NCBI GenBank assembly: GCA_965240325.2
Contig: OZ251231.1
Coordinates: 558,001-622,000 of the forward strand
Source of the DNA: Rebecca billardiae RCC1528
Taxonomy: Eukaryota > Haptophyta
Direction of reading: 5' to 3'
DNA length: 64,000 bases
The position numbers and the translations under genes were made by a program. Positions 9,206 through 22,700 of the stretch are shown piece after piece (position 1 is the first letter of the stretch; the number at the start of each line of letters is the position of its first letter). Below the pieces are notes generated by a model that saw only the letters and a program-made list of their open reading frames with translations, was not told where the DNA came from and ran no database searches.

Positions 9206-11450
9206 TCAGAACAGCCGTCGGCCGCCGAGCGAGGGCGCGGCGGCCGCAGCCGCGGCGCCCGCGGCGCCCGCGCCGGCGGCGTCTCCGCCGCTGCCATCGC
9301 CGAGCACGCTCGCGACTATCAGCTCGACCTCCTTCTCGGACTCGCCGGCGGTCTTCCGGCGCATGAGCTTGGTCAGCCCGCCCGCGGCGCAGATGAACAG
9401 GCTCTGCACCGTCGACTCGAACGAGCCCGCCGAGAACCACCCCTGGATCGCGAGGAAGATGAAAGTGAACACAAACGTGAGCCAGAGCGCGAGCATCATG
9501 AGCGCGAGCGCGATGCGTGCGTCCGAGACGCCCATCGTCTCCGCGGCCTCCTCGATCATCTGCTCGACGAGGAAGTCCCAGCCGTCCTCGAACTGCGGGG
9601 CGGCACGCGCCGGCGGGAGGGCGGTGAGCGCGCGGCACGGCGGCGCGCGCGCGCGGGAGCGCCGGCTCGGGCTCGGCGCGGCGCGGCGGGGACGGGCGCG
9701 GCCGCGCGCGCCGCCCGGCCCGAGCAGGCGGCGGCGCGCGCGCCGGGCGCGGCGGTCTCACCTCCTTCTGGTCGATGAAGCCGTCGCCCGAGATGTCCAT
9801 GAAGGCGAAGAGCTGCTCGCGCCGCGCCTCCGAGAGCTGCAGCCCGAACCGCGTGAACATCTCGTCGAAGTCGGCGACGGCGAGCCGCGCCTCCGGCCGG
9901 CCGTGCGAAAGCATCGCAAAGACATCCGAAGGCAGTAGCGTCCCGTTGTCATCCTCCATCGCCTCAGGGAGGGCCTGCTCGGTGGCGATGACGGCGGGGG
10001 CCTCGGTCATGCCCGCGCGCGTCCCGCCCACCGCGCTCGCCGCGGGCAGCGCGCCGCCGCCGCCGCCGCCCGGCGGCACCCCCAGCGCCGTCGCCACGGG
10101 CATGCCGCAAGTCGAGTAAACATCCGATTGGTTGCAGTCGGGCATCGCGACTGTCGGCGGCGCGACCACGGCCGCCTCCTCGTCCGCGACGAGGACGGTC
10201 TGGCCGAGGACCTGGGTGCGCGTGAGCCCGACGTCGCGGAGCTGCGCCGCGCGCCGCTCGGCGGCGTACGCGTCCTTCGCGCGGCGCAGCACGCCGCGCA
10301 GCTGCGACTGGAACGCTGCGGCGAGCGCGGTGCGCAGCGCGCGCGCGGCAGTCATCAGCTCGCGCCGCGTCGTGAGCACAACTGCGATGCCGACGATGAT
10401 GGCGGTGCCGGCGGGCAGGAAGGAGTCGGGGTCGAGCACGGCGGCGAGCAGGCACCAGGTCAGCGCGAGCGTCACGTGGAGCAGCAGCACCGTCGAGTGC
10501 AGCAGCAGCAGCGCGGCGTACAGCTTGGCGCACGCGCGGTCGACGGCGCGCGCGCCCATGAGCAGAGCGGCGCGCGCGCGAGCGGCGACGCGGCGCGCGC
10601 CGCCGCCGTCCGCGGACGCGGACGCGCCGGCCGAGGCGCGCGGTGGTGCGGCGCGGCAGCACGCGGCGCCGACGAGCGCGCGCATCGAGAGCCCCGAGTA
10701 CTGCAGCAGCATGTGCACCAGCGTCAGCGCGGTGAAGGCGAGCAGCTCGACCACCTCCAGCCGCACGTACGGCAGAATCAGCGGCCAGTCGGTGAGAAGT
10801 GCGGACGTCCACGCGCCGCGGCGCGCGGACTGCCACGCGAAGAGCTGCCACCACTCGAGCGGGAGCGCGGGCGCGGTGGTGCGCGCGTACACCGACTGCG
10901 CGTACAGCGACGCCGCGAGCAGCACCAGCCCGGGGCCCACCAGCAGCCAGAAGTGAAGGCCGACCGCATAGGCCTCGAGACCAAAGTGCTGGCAGCTGAG
11001 AACGGGCGGCTGCGGCGCGCGTGCGCCGCCCGCCGCGGCGTCGGCGGGCTTGGCGCTGCCGCTGCCGGTGCTGCGCGCGGAGACGGGCGGCGGCGGCCCG
11101 GCGGACAGCAGCTCCATCCCGTACACCGTGCGCTGCCGCGACTCGAGCACGACCACGCCGAGCTCGCTGAGCGCGTGCGTGACCTCAACCTCGCGCGGCG
11201 AGCGCACGCCCTCCGCCCGGCACCAGGCGCGCAGCTCGGCCGCAAAGGAGCGGCCGTCGCCCTCGTCGACGGAGGAGAGGTACTGCGTCGAGCCGATGAC
11301 GAGCTCGCACCGCGCCGCGACGAACTGACGCACGTGCAGCGTCGCGTTGAGGAACGCGGTCGCCGGGTCTGGCTCCTCGGTGGGCGGCGCTTGGATGGCG
11401 GGCTGCGGCGGCGCCGCGTTGGCGCGCCGGCCTGAAAGCCAACCGAAAAG

Positions 11451-11483
<33 letters not shown>

Positions 11484-14400
11484 CTGCTTGCGCGTGGGCT
11501 GCTTCTGCAGGCCGCCCGCGCCGCTCATGCGGGTATTGCCGCTCGGCAGCGGCTCCTTCTCCATCGCGGCGAGCACGTCCGCGCGCAGCGGCAGGCGCGC
11601 CGGCGTCCCAGACGGCTCGGAGTGCGCGGCCGCGGCCGCGGCCGCTGAGTGCGTGCTCTGGTCTGTGCCTCCGCGCTGGCCTGGGCCCCCCGGGGCGGGC
11701 TCGTCGAAGGGCGAGCCGTTGCGCTCGCGCGGCGGGGGCGTGCCCGCGGGCTCCGTCTCGCCGGCGCCGCTCGAGGCCGCGCGCCCGCCGCTCTCGCCGC
11801 TCTCAGCGCGCGCGCGGCCGTTCGCGCCGCCCTCCTCGCCATCGCCGCCGCCGTCGGCCGCAGGGCGGGCGCCCGCGCTGTCGCGGCGCGGGCGCGCGCC
11901 GTCCGTCGCCCCGTCGGCGCCGCCGCCCTCGCCCTCGCCCGCCGCGCCGTCGCGCCCGCCCGCAGCCGCGTCGCCAAAGGCCGGGCTGGACGACGCCGCG
12001 CCGCCGCGCCCGAGCGCCGCCGGCCCGCCGCCGTCCGCGCCCTCCTCCTCCTCCGCCTTCCACCGAAGCCCTTGGAATCGAAGCAACGGCTCGACGGCGA
12101 CGCGGCAGTTGAACGTGCCGATGAGCATGCGCTGCACCGCGTCGCGGCTCGGCTCAATCTCGAGCCCGTACTGCCAGCAGTAGATCTCGTACGCCGAGAT
12201 CAGGTCGTCCATCGGCACCGTCGGGCGGCCATGTGCTTCGTCAATCCGCAGCTCGGTGCGCAGCTCGTGCGACGGCGTCGGGTCGCCAAAGCCGCGCGCG
12301 ATCGAGCCGCGCGCGGCGCGCCGCGTGCCCGGCAGCCGCCGCCCGAGCATCCGCCCGCGCGCCTTCGAGCCCTTGCCCCCCTGCCCCCCGCGCTCCGAGC
12401 CGCCGCGCGCGCCGCGCCCCACGCCCAGCGCCTCGTCGTCCAGCGCGCACATGTCTCTCACGAACGCCGGGAATGAGCGCACCGAGCGCCGCCGAACCGG
12501 GTCGACAAACAGCGTCGAGATGAAGGCGAGCGGCATCTCGAAGACGTTGAAGGTGGGCTCGCCGCCGCGCTGCTGCGACGAGCCCGCCTCCGCGCCGCCG
12601 CCGCCGCCATCCACGTGGTGCGGGCTGTTGTCGTCATGGCTTTTATTCTCATTATTCTGGCTCACGCCGTAATTCACGCCGTACGCAAACTCGAGCTCGA
12701 GGCCCTTCGAGCGGAGCACGCGCAGCTTGGACTGCTCGTCCTTCCACGTGCGGCGCATGAGCTCGCGCGCGGTGGAGTGCAGCGCGGTGAGCACGCCCAC
12801 CACCACGATCAGCGCCGAGAGCACCGACATGAGCACGGCCGCCTGCAGCGTGCGCGAGACGCGCGACGCGGACAGCGGCTGCACGCGCACGGTCGGCGGC
12901 ACAGCATGGCCGCCCGCCGTGCCGTCGGCGCCGTCCTCCGTGCGGATCACCTCGTACAGCGCGTGCGAGGTGCCCGTGAGGCCGAAGCGCGACATCCAGC
13001 TCTTCCGCCGCGGGCCCTCCACCTCGCCCTCGCCCGCCTCCTCCGCCACGTCCTCCTCCAGCCGCGCCGCCACCGAGCCGTCGTCGTCGCCCGGCGCCGC
13101 GGCCGCGCCCTCGTCCGGTTTCAGACTCTCGAGCATAGCCGCGTCGTCGGGCGAGACGACGAGGAGGAGCGAGCCGCGCGCGGAGCGGGTGGACTTGCCG
13201 TTGGAGAGAAGCGCGCGCTTGAGCCCGTCGTGGATCGCCGCGAGCCGCGCCGCGTGGTCCGCGTACACAGCCTCCTCGCACAGCGCGCGCTCGGATGACG
13301 ACGCGAGGGCGTCGGAGATATCAGCTGGGAGGTAGGCGGGCGCGCACGGCACCGCGCGCGTGGCGGCGGCGGTGGTGTTCTCGTCGCAGCCCGCGTGGTG
13401 GAAGCGCACGCGGTACCGGCGCAGCGCGGGCACGAGCGTGCCCAGCGAGAGGTGCGCGAGCGTCGCCGGCTCGAGCACGTGGTACACCTTCGGCAGCGCG
13501 CGGGCGCACAGCCGACGGTGGCGCGGCGCGGCGAGGGGCGCCCGAGCAGAGCCGTGGGCGGCGGCGGCGGCGGCGCGGCGCGGCGCGGCGCGGCGCGGGA
13601 AGGCTCGTGAGCGCGTGTTGGCGGGCGCGCGGCGCACGAGGCGGGCGCGGGCGTGGCACGCGCGGCGCACGCGCGGCGCGCGCGCGGCGCGCGCACCTGC
13701 GCCGTCGCGTACGCCCACATCGAGCGCGGCACGCCCGGCGCGGCCGGCACGTCGAAAATAATAAATCCGTGCTTTGTCGTACCCTGGTCGCCAAACACTG
13801 GCCCGACTTCGGTCTGCAGCCGCTTCGCGTCGGCGGGGATGATGCGGATGCCCGGGTAGCGCGCCTCGGGGGCGAGGAAGCTCGCCTCGCCGCCGCGCGG
13901 CGCGGCCGCCGACGACGCGTGCACCCGGCTCCCGCGCCACGCGCGCAGCGAGAGAGGCCACGCGGTGAGCTCGCGCGCGAGGCGGATGCCGACGCGCACG
14001 CTGCCGCCGGGCGCGTCGAGCGCGCTCCAGACGACGGGCACGGCGGCGGCGGCGGCGGCGGAGGCGGCGGCGGCGGCGGAGGCGGCGGCGCCGACGCTCG
14101 CGCCGACCACGTCCGCGAGGCTCGCCTCGAGCGCGAAGGCCGACGTGCCGTTCGTGCCGTTCGCCCGGAGCGACGCCGCAGTGTCGTTGGCGGCCGCGGG
14201 CGGCGGCGGCAGGCTGGGCCGGCGCGGCGCCGCGGGCGCGCCCGCCGGCCTCGTGCTCACGCCGCCCGTCGGCGTGACGAGCACGCTCGCGCGGCAGTCG
14301 GGGACGAGCTGCGTGAGGTTGAGCGCGAGCACGCGGCGCAGGAACTCGCCGTTCGACAGCAGGTTCGCGCGGTTGGCGAAGCCGCTCGGTGAGTCCGTGT

Positions 14401-15964
14401 CGGCGGCGCCGCCCGAGCCGGCCGACGCGGCGCTCGGCGCCCACGAGAAGATCTTCCACGAGAGCGGGTCGCACCACGTGCCGTAGGGGCAGGAGGCGGC
14501 GCCGCAGCAGATGGGCACGGAGGGCAGCACGCCGAGGAACTCGTCGCGGTCGATGAAGTGGTCCTTGTCCGTGTCGAACCGCGCGAGCATCTGGTTGGTG
14601 TAGAAGGGCGTGTCGCTGTTCTTCCATGAGCTGAACGTTCCGGAAGTTTCGCCCGGCAGCTCGAGCCCGCCCGCGCACGAGCCCGCCGCGGCGGCGCGCG
14701 AGGCGGGGGCGGCGGCGGGCGCGCGGCACGCGCGCGAGGCGTCGGGCGGCGCCGCCTCCGCCGCGACGCACTCGTAGTTCATCGGCTGGTGCACGCGCAG
14801 CTCGAGCGGGCGGGACTTGTGCGGCAGGGGTGCGTCAATGTTGATCATGCCGGAGCGCGTGCGCACGTCCACGGCCGCGCTCGGCCCGAGGGAGCACTCC
14901 TGGCAGAAGAGGCTGCCGCGGTCGAGCGAGGCGTACAGCGCGTGCGTCACCGCGAGCCGGCTCGCCACCACCTCGAGCGTCGGCCCCGTCACGTCCCAGA
15001 ACTGCCCGGCGTTGCCGCGCACGCGCAGCGTCTTGAGCCGCACGCCAAAGATGCCAAGCATCAGCGTCGGCGACGGGTCGTCGGGCTCCTGCGAGACGTG
15101 GAGCTCCTTGGCGCCGGTGGGCACGCGGATCGTCACGACGCACTGGTGCGCGCACCGCTGGAACGGCAGGCGGAAGCACGGGGAGACGGCGCGCGCCAGC
15201 ACGTGGTGCACGACGTCGTCGCCGCTGACGGCAGACCAGTGCACGCGCGTCGTCGCGCGCATGCCGCGCACGGACACCTTGCCGAGCACGCGCTGCGGCG
15301 CCGGCGAGGGCTCGGCGCCGGGCCTGGCGGTGCGCGTGGTCGGCAGCATCCGCACGTCGCACCCCGACACGTCCACCGCGAACGTGCGCGCCGGGTCGAA
15401 CGACTGCGTGAAGACGACCTCGTCGAAGGGCAGGTGCGCAAAGCGGATCGCGAGGCAGACCGAGACGATCGTGAGCGCCCAGCAGATGAGGCGCAGCGTG
15501 CGCTGCCGGCTGACGGCGGGCGGCGCGCGAGGGATGATCGGGCGGCGCGCGGGCGGCGGGCTCAGCGTCACGGCGCGGCTGCCGCCACCGCCGCCGGCGG
15601 CGGCGGTGGCCGCGGTGGCGGCGGCGCCGCCGGCGGCACCGGCGCCATCGCCGCCGCCGCCGCCGCCACCGCCGCCGGTGAGGACTTGCACCTGCTCCTG
15701 CACGTGCGCGACCACGTTCGCGAGCGGCTGGAAGATGCCCGGCAGCTCCATCGCCGAGGCCGCCGCGGGGGCCGCCTCCTCCGCCACGGGCGCGTCCGCG
15801 AGCGCGCCGCCCACCTCGGCCGCCGACGTCGGCGAGAGGCCGTCCGCGCGGTCGTCAGCGGGGTCCGCGCCGCTGCGCCGCTCGCTGCGCGAGACGCGAC
15901 CATCAAGCAGCTCGCGCGAGTCCTCGTGCCGCGCCGCCGGCATCGACGCGCACGCTTGACCCAT
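9206..15964 (-). CDS. Giant multi-pass membrane protein with two EF-hands
   Basis: Three exons predicted: 15964-13697, 13487-9762 and 9592-9206; both introns phase 0; 2,126 aa. Donors are GTGCGC and GTGAGA; the first acceptor is AAG, the second CAG. A hydrophobic segment at about residues 156-176 follows a Gly/Ala-rich N-terminal tail. A long beta-rich, probably extracytosolic region follows, containing a canonical EF-hand loop DTDKDHFIDRDE (starting about residue 464). Further membrane segments include LQAAVLMSVLSALIVVVGVL, a cluster of four or more in the 1,480-1,760 range, and IALALMMLALWLTFVFTFIF near the end. A second EF-hand, DISGDGFIDQKE, ends exactly at the exon 2/3 border, just before the last membrane segment. 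Poly-Gly, poly-Ala and acidic linkers are abundant. I recognise no named family. The two EF-hands suggest Ca2+-dependent gating or adhesion. Divergent from the REJ/GPS gene. Confidence 0.8.
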
Positions 15965-16726
15965 GCTGCCGTCGCGCCGCCGGAGAGCGGCAGGGGGAAG
16001 TTGGGCGGCAGCAGCGACGCAAGCTGCTTCGTGTGCCGCACTGCTTCGTCATCCGCCGGTCGAGGGTAATTTCTGAAATTGGGGGTAAGTAATACCTGGA
16101 AAATCAAGAAGGACGGGGGTGAGTCGTAACAAAGGAATGAACGGGGGTTGTAAGTGTATGCAAGTATTCATACCAAGGGGCTTACAAAATACCACAAGCC
16201 CCTTGTTCATACTACATTGATGCGAGTATTTGTGCTTTCGCATAATTTATGACGAGGCTGACGTCATCCGGCGAATATTCGCTCATTGGGAACCGGACAA
16301 ACCGACCGTACCCGGACCGGACAAATCCGTTTCTTGCCGTTTCTGCCCGACGGGCCGACAGCCCGAACGGCGAACGATGTGCATCCGGATAGTTAAACCT
16401 GTTTATAATACGTGTTCTGCTCATTTCTATGTACTTTCAACTTGCAAAAATGCTATTGAATGAGCCATGAGAGTTAAATAATAGGGTATCGATCGTCGGC
16501 TATTCATCATCCAGGCGCCACCAAACGGCATTCGCGATGAGAGTCCGAATACAGCTCCTAACCGATTCTAATGGATCGATATTCATTGCGCACTCTCATC
16601 AACCGCGTGCGTGGCGTGCAACCAATTGGTGCAACCCACCCTAAACCGATCCAATTCGGGTTCCCTGCCCCCCGGGACGGCGCGTGACTCGGTTCCCCTT
16701 CGCCACTGCTTGCCAGCACTGAGCCG
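15965..16726. promoter_or_regulatory. Divergent intergenic region of two giant membrane-protein genes
   Basis: A 762-bp, AT-richer spacer between oppositely directed start codons, presumably holding both promoters. A CRE-type palindrome TGACGTCA lies at 16259-16266. A 9-bp inverted repeat (AAGGGGCTT ... AAGCCCCTT) lies at about 16175-16205. The 77-codon open frame at 16230-16463 has no recognisable similarity and atypical composition, so it is not called as a gene. Confidence 0.5.
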
Positions 16727-19700
16727 ATGACGCGGACGTCCGCGCTCGGGGCGCTCGCGCTCCTCACCTTCTCCGTGCCCTCCGCAGCCGCGGCCGGCGC
16801 GGTGCTCGCCGGCGTCACGCCAACGGGCGCGCCGCTCAGCGCGGCCGCGGCCGAGCTCGCGCTCACGCTGCGCGGCGCGGGCTTCGACTCGCTCGCCGAC
16901 GCGGGCGCCTTGAGCTGCGCGTTCGCGCCGGCTGAGGCTGGGGGCGGGTACGCGCTCGCGCCCAGCGCCACCACGCCCGCCACCCTCGTCGACGACCGCA
17001 CGGCCACCTGCGCGCCGCCGGCTGCGGGCGAGCTGGGCGCGCACGGCGCCGGTGCGTTTGCCCTTCGGCTGCTCGCGGCCGCCGGCGCGCGCGAGGTGCC
17101 CGCGCTCTTCGACGAGGTGAGCGTGACGATGTACAACACGGCGAGCGTGGTCGTCCACGCGCTGCACCCGCCCGCCGGCCCCGTGGGCGGGGGCACCGTC
17201 GTGACGCTCGAGGGGCGCGGGTTTGCCGATCACGGCGACGGCCAGCTGTGCTGCGTGCTGCCCGCCGTGGACGCGCGCGCGTGCGCCGCGCCCGCGGAGC
17301 TGCTGCCCAGCGTGAACGGCACGAGCCGCGCGCGCTGCACCACCCCGCCCGCGGCCGCCGCCGCGTCCGTGCCGCTCGAGCTCTCGCTGCGCGCGGGCGC
17401 GCCCAACTCGAGCACCGCCTCCGGCATGCAATTTCACTACTACGACGAGCCGACTGTTTCGTCGATCCTGCCGACGAGCGGCCCGTTCGGCGGCGGCACG
17501 GCGGTGCGCGGCTCGGGCTTCGACGCGCTGCTCGACGCGGGGCTCGACCCGCGCGAGCTGCTCCGCGTATCCTTCGGCGGCGCCGTCGCGCCCGCCGCGC
17601 AGTCGGTCGAGGAGGGCTCGGTCGTCGTCAACGCGCCCGGCCACGGCCTGCACGGCGCGGCGCAGGTTCGGGTCGCGCTGAACGGGCAGCAGTTCTCGCC
17701 GGCGGCGCAGGCGGAGGGTGGCGGCGTGCTCTTCACGCCGACCGGGCTCCACGCGCCCGCCCTCCTCCGCGCGCACCTCGGCGCCACCGCCACCACCCTC
17801 GAGCTCCACTTCGACGCGCAGCCGACCGACCGCGCGTCGATGCCGCCGGGCGCGTCCGCGTGCGCGCCGGTGCTCGACGACGCGACCCTCGCGCTCGTGC
17901 GCGGCGAGGGCGAGGCGGCGGCGGTGTGCGAGTGGGCGGGCGCGAGCCTGCTCGTCGCGCAGCTCGGCCCGCGCACCGCCCTCGCCCCCGGCGCCGCCGT
18001 CGGCGTGCGCGCCGGCGCCGTCGGGCCGGCGTCGTGCGCGCCCGCGTGTTCCGAGAACCTTCTCGCGGAAGCTCAGACGGCGACCGTGCCGCTCGACGCG
18101 CCGTGCGGCGAGGGCGGTGCGTGCCCCGCGCCGTCGGCGGCGCTGAGCGGCGCGCGCAGCGTCTCGTCGTGCGCCAACGAGACCCTCCGCCTCGACGCGA
18201 CCGCCTCCACCGGCGGCGGCGCCGCCTACCCACTCGAGTTCGACTGGCGCCTTGACCCGGCCACGACGGACGCGCCCGCGGCCGAGGCCGAGCGCGTGTC
18301 TGCGCAGCTGCGCGCGCTGCCGCCGACGGCGAGCGCGGCGCGCGTGGTGCTGCCGGCCGGCGGCGCGGCGTACGGCTTCGCCGTGCGCGTGCGCTCCGCC
18401 CTCGGCCCGCCCTCCGCGCCGGCGTTCTGGGCCGTCCAGCGCGTCGCGGCGCCCGCGCCCCAAGTGACTGTGGATGGGCCGGCGCGGCGCGCGGCGCGCG
18501 CGGACGTTGCACACGTGCTCAGCGCTGCGAGCACGCTGGCGGCGTGCTGGCCGGCGGGGATGTCGGCGGAGGTGGCGTACGCGTGGTCGGTGCTCGGCGT
18601 GACCGACGCGGAGACCGGAGAGCCCGTCGAGCTCGGCGCCGTCTCCGTCCCCGAGCTGAGCGCGCGCTCGGCTTCCGTGCGCGTGCCCGCGCGGTCGCTA
18701 AGTGGCGGCCATGCTTATGAGATCGGCGTCGTCGCGACCATGGCCGCGTGGCCCGCGGCGAGCGCGAACGCCAGCGTGACCCTCGTCGTGCGCGCGCAGC
18801 CGCTCCGCGCCGTCATCGCCGGCGGCGACCGCCGCGTCGGCGCCGCCGACGCGCTGCGCGTCGACGCGTCGGCGTCCGTCGACCCAGACGCGCCCGCCGC
18901 CGCCGACGCCGACGCCGCCGACGACGACGACGACGACGACGACGCCGACGCGGCGGCGGCGCCGCCGCCGCTGGCCTTCGCGTGGCGCTGGGTGCAGGGC
19001 ACGGCGGCGGGCGAGGCGGCGGAGGACGCGACGGTGGGGGTCGCCCTCGCCGCGCTCGCGGCCAACGCCACGGCCGCGCTCTTCGAGCTCCCGCCGGACT
19101 CGCTCCAGTCCGGCCGCTCGTACTTTCTCGAAGTTTCCGTCTCCGCGCCCGCGCGGCCAGAGGCGGCGCGCGCGCGCGCGGCCGTCGCGCTAGCAGTGGT
19201 GGCGGGCTCGGTGCCGACGATCCGCTTCGCGCCGCTCGAGGCGCCTGCGTACGTCTCCGACTTTGCGCTGCCCACCGCGCCGCGCCTCGCCATCCGCACC
19301 TCCCTCGACGACCCCGACGGCGGCAGCGCGCAGTGGGAGTTTGCATGGCGCGCGCTCGTGAATGGCGCGGGCGGCGCCGCGTCGGCCGCGCCGCTGAACC
19401 TGGCTGACACGTCGGCCGTGACGACGACGGGCGGCGTCGGGCCGTCGCTCGCGTTCCGGCGGGGCGCGCTCACGCCCGGCGCGACGTACACCTTCGAGCT
19501 CACCGCCTCCGCGCCCGGCCGAGCCTCCGCTCTCGGCTCCGTCACCGTCGCCATCCGCGCGCCGCCGTTCGCAGGCGGACTGTCGCTGGAGCCGAGTCGC
19601 GGCGTCGCGCTGACTACGGCGTTCGAGCTGAGCGCGCCGGGCTGGGTGCCGGCGGGCGACGGGCCGGAGGGGCTGCCGCTCGGGTACGCGTTCTCGCACG

Positions 19701-22700
19701 CGGGCACCCGTGCCGACGGCGGCGCGCTGCCCGCCGAGCCGCTCGGCCCCGAGCGCGCCTCCGCCCAGCTGCCCGAGCTGCTACTGCCCGCAGGCAACGG
19801 CACTGTGACTGTTCGCGTGTGCGACGCTCTGGGCGCGTGCGCGGCGCGCGGCACGGCGGTCGCGGTGGAGCCGCTGGGTGGCGAGGCGCGCGACGCGGTG
19901 CTCGCGACGCTCGCGGACGGCGCCGCGGTGCTCGCCGCCGCGGGCCGCGCCGACTCCGCCTACCGCCTCGTCCGCGCCATGGCCACAGAGCTCGACATCA
20001 GCGCGCAGACCAGCGGGGGCGCGGCCGGTCTCGCCGTCGACCGGAGCCGGCTGATCGAGCTGAGCGGGCTCGCGGCCGCGGCGGGCGGGACGGCGCTCAG
20101 CGCGGGCGCGCGCGCGCAGGCGGCGGCCGTGCTGCGCGCCGTGCTCAGCGGCGCGGCCGACGCCTCCGACGAGCTCGCCGCCGACGCGCGCTCCGGCGGC
20201 GCCGCGCAGGCCGCCGAGCTCGCCTCCCTCGCCGTCGAGACGGGCGTCGACGACGACACGGCGGCCAACTTGCTCGGCGCGGTCGACGGAGCGCTGAGCG
20301 GCGTGGCGGGCGCGGGCGGTGCCGACGCGGGCCGCGCGGTGCTGCCGGCGCCTCTGAGCCCCGACGAGGCCTCGAGCCTCCGCAACTCGGTCGAGTCCGC
20401 AGTCCGCGCGCTCGGCGCCGCGCTGCTTCCTGGCCTGGCGCGCGGCGAGGGCGCGGCGAGCGCGCGCGCGGGCTCGCTCTCCGTGACCGCGTCGCGCCAC
20501 GCGCCGAGCGCGCTCGGCGGCGCGAGCGTGAGCGCGCCGGGCGACCTCGGCTCCGTGCGCATCTCGGCGCAGGCCGTCGCGCGCGCGGTCGAGAGCAGCG
20601 CCACGCTCGGCGCAGACGAGGACACGGGCGGCGCCGGCGACGTCCGCGATCTGGCAGTTGTGCTCTGGTCCAGTGTGGCCAACGTGCACGAGCCGCCGGC
20701 CGCGGCGGGCTCGGCGGCGGACGGCACGGCACTGGGCGGGCTCGGCACGCGCGTGCTCTCGGCCACGGTCGTCTCGCCCACGCGCACGACCACCGCGCTC
20801 GAGGTGAGCGGGCTCGACGAGGCGGGTGCGCTCGTTCTGCGCATTCCGCGCGCCGCCGGCGCGACCGCCGACGACGCCGTCGACCAGTGCCTCTGGTGGA
20901 ACGAGGCCGAGGCGCGGTGGTCGGGCGCGGGGTGCGAGGCGCGGGCGGACGAGTCGACAGCCGACAGCCTCGTGTGCGCGTGCACGCACCTCACCGACTT
21001 CGCCGGCGTGAGGGTGCCGAAGGACCGGGACGAGGCCGACGAGCAGGTGAGCGCGGTCAAGCTGACGACCGCAGACGACGATGACGCCCGCACCGCGCTT
21101 GACGCGGACCGCGCCGCTCCGGGCAGCTCCCTCATCCACAGTGTGATCTACGTTCTCGCCGCACTCAACGCGCTCGGTCTCGCCATCGCGCTGCTCGCCG
21201 ACCGGCGCGGGCTCGCGAGGCTCGGCGCGGCGGGCGGCGGCGGCGGTCTCAAGGCGCTCCAAGGCGGCTCGGCGACAGGTACTCATCGGGGCACCCCGAT
21301 GTCGGGCTCGCGCACTCCGGCCGTCGGCGGCGCGGGCGCGGTGCAGCCGACGGCGCCCTCGGTCGGCAGCGCTGGCTCGCACGCATCGACGCCGGCCGGG
21401 AGCGCGCGGCTCTCCGGCCCGTCCGCCGCGGTCGGGCTGCGCCGGGCGCCGAAGCAGTCGGCGACCGTCGCGCCCATCGTCGATCCAGACGGCCGAACGG
21501 CGACGCAGCGCGTGCGCGACCGCGCGCGCGAGACGGCCGTCGTGCCTATCGGCGAGCACGGCGCGCGGGCGGACGACGACGGCGCGGCGCCGGGCGCGGA
21601 GGCGGCCGAGGGCGCGCCGGCGCCGGCTGCCGGCGCGAAGGCCCCAGCCACCGCGGACCCTCCGGCCGCGTCGGCGCACGCGTCCGCGCCCGGCGCCGCC
21701 GTTCCTGACCGCGCGGCCGCGCAGCAGCCGCAGCAGCAGCAGCAGCAGCAGCAGCAGCCGCAGCAGCAGCAGCAGCAGCAGCAGCGCCGCGCCCCCGGGA
21801 CCCGGACGGCATCGCTCACGCTCTCCTCCTGGTCGTCCCGCTCGTCCAGCCTTCTCGACTCGACGCGGCTGTGGCGCGCGGCGGAGCGCGCCGCGTCCCT
21901 GCACCCGGTACTTGCGCTGTTCCGCGCATCAGACGGTCTCATCCGGCGCACCGAGCTCGCTCAGAGCCTCTTCAACCTGCTCGCCCTGCAGCTGGTGCTG
22001 GAGGCTCTCGTCTTCGAGTCCGGGCAGCAGACGCGCGCCGACGGCGACGGCGCGACGCGCGTCGAGCCGGAGCCGCCGGGGCTGCTCACGCTGCTGTTGT
22101 ACGCGCTGATCGTCGGCGCGATCGCCGCGCCCGCGCCGCCCCTCTTCCGGCTCATCTGGTGGGCGGGGCGCTCGTCCGCGCGCGAGCCGCCGTCGTGGCT
22201 CCTCTTCCGAGTCCTCCGCGCCGGCCCGCGCGCGCACGGCGCCGGCGGACTGGCAGAGGAGGGCGCGCGCTCGCGCGCCGGCGCCGGCGACGACGACGAG
22301 CTCGGCGTCCCGCCCATCTCGCGCTGGGCGCAGCGCGCGGCGGGCGGGCGCACGAGACTCACCGACGCGGAGGTGGCGACAATCCGTGACGCGCTCACGC
22401 GCGCCGAGCTCGCCATGCTCACCGAGCGCTTCGCCTCGCACGCCGCGCCGGCCGAGACGGGCGAGCCGATGCCGACGCTGTCCGAGGACGGCGTGCGCGG
22501 CATGCTCGACGCCGCCGACGAGCCGCTGCCGCCGGGGCTCGCGCGGCGGCTCACGCGCGAGCTCGACATCGGCCACGACGGCCAAGTCGACGAGGCGGAC
22601 TTTGTCGCGTGGTACGCGCGGCGCAAGCAGCTCGAGCGCGCGGCGGAGCCGCTGCAGCGCGCGCTGCGCCGCTGCGCGCCGCCCGACGCGGTGCGCGGCG

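Noticed and set aside
10128-11435. Long plus-strand open frames opposite the giant EF-hand gene
   Set aside because: Arg/Gly-rich mirror frames of a clearly coding minus strand whose EF-hands and membrane helices are unambiguous.
16230-16463. 77-codon open frame in the divergent spacer
   Set aside because: No similarity, overlapping antisense frame of similar length, and located where promoters are expected.
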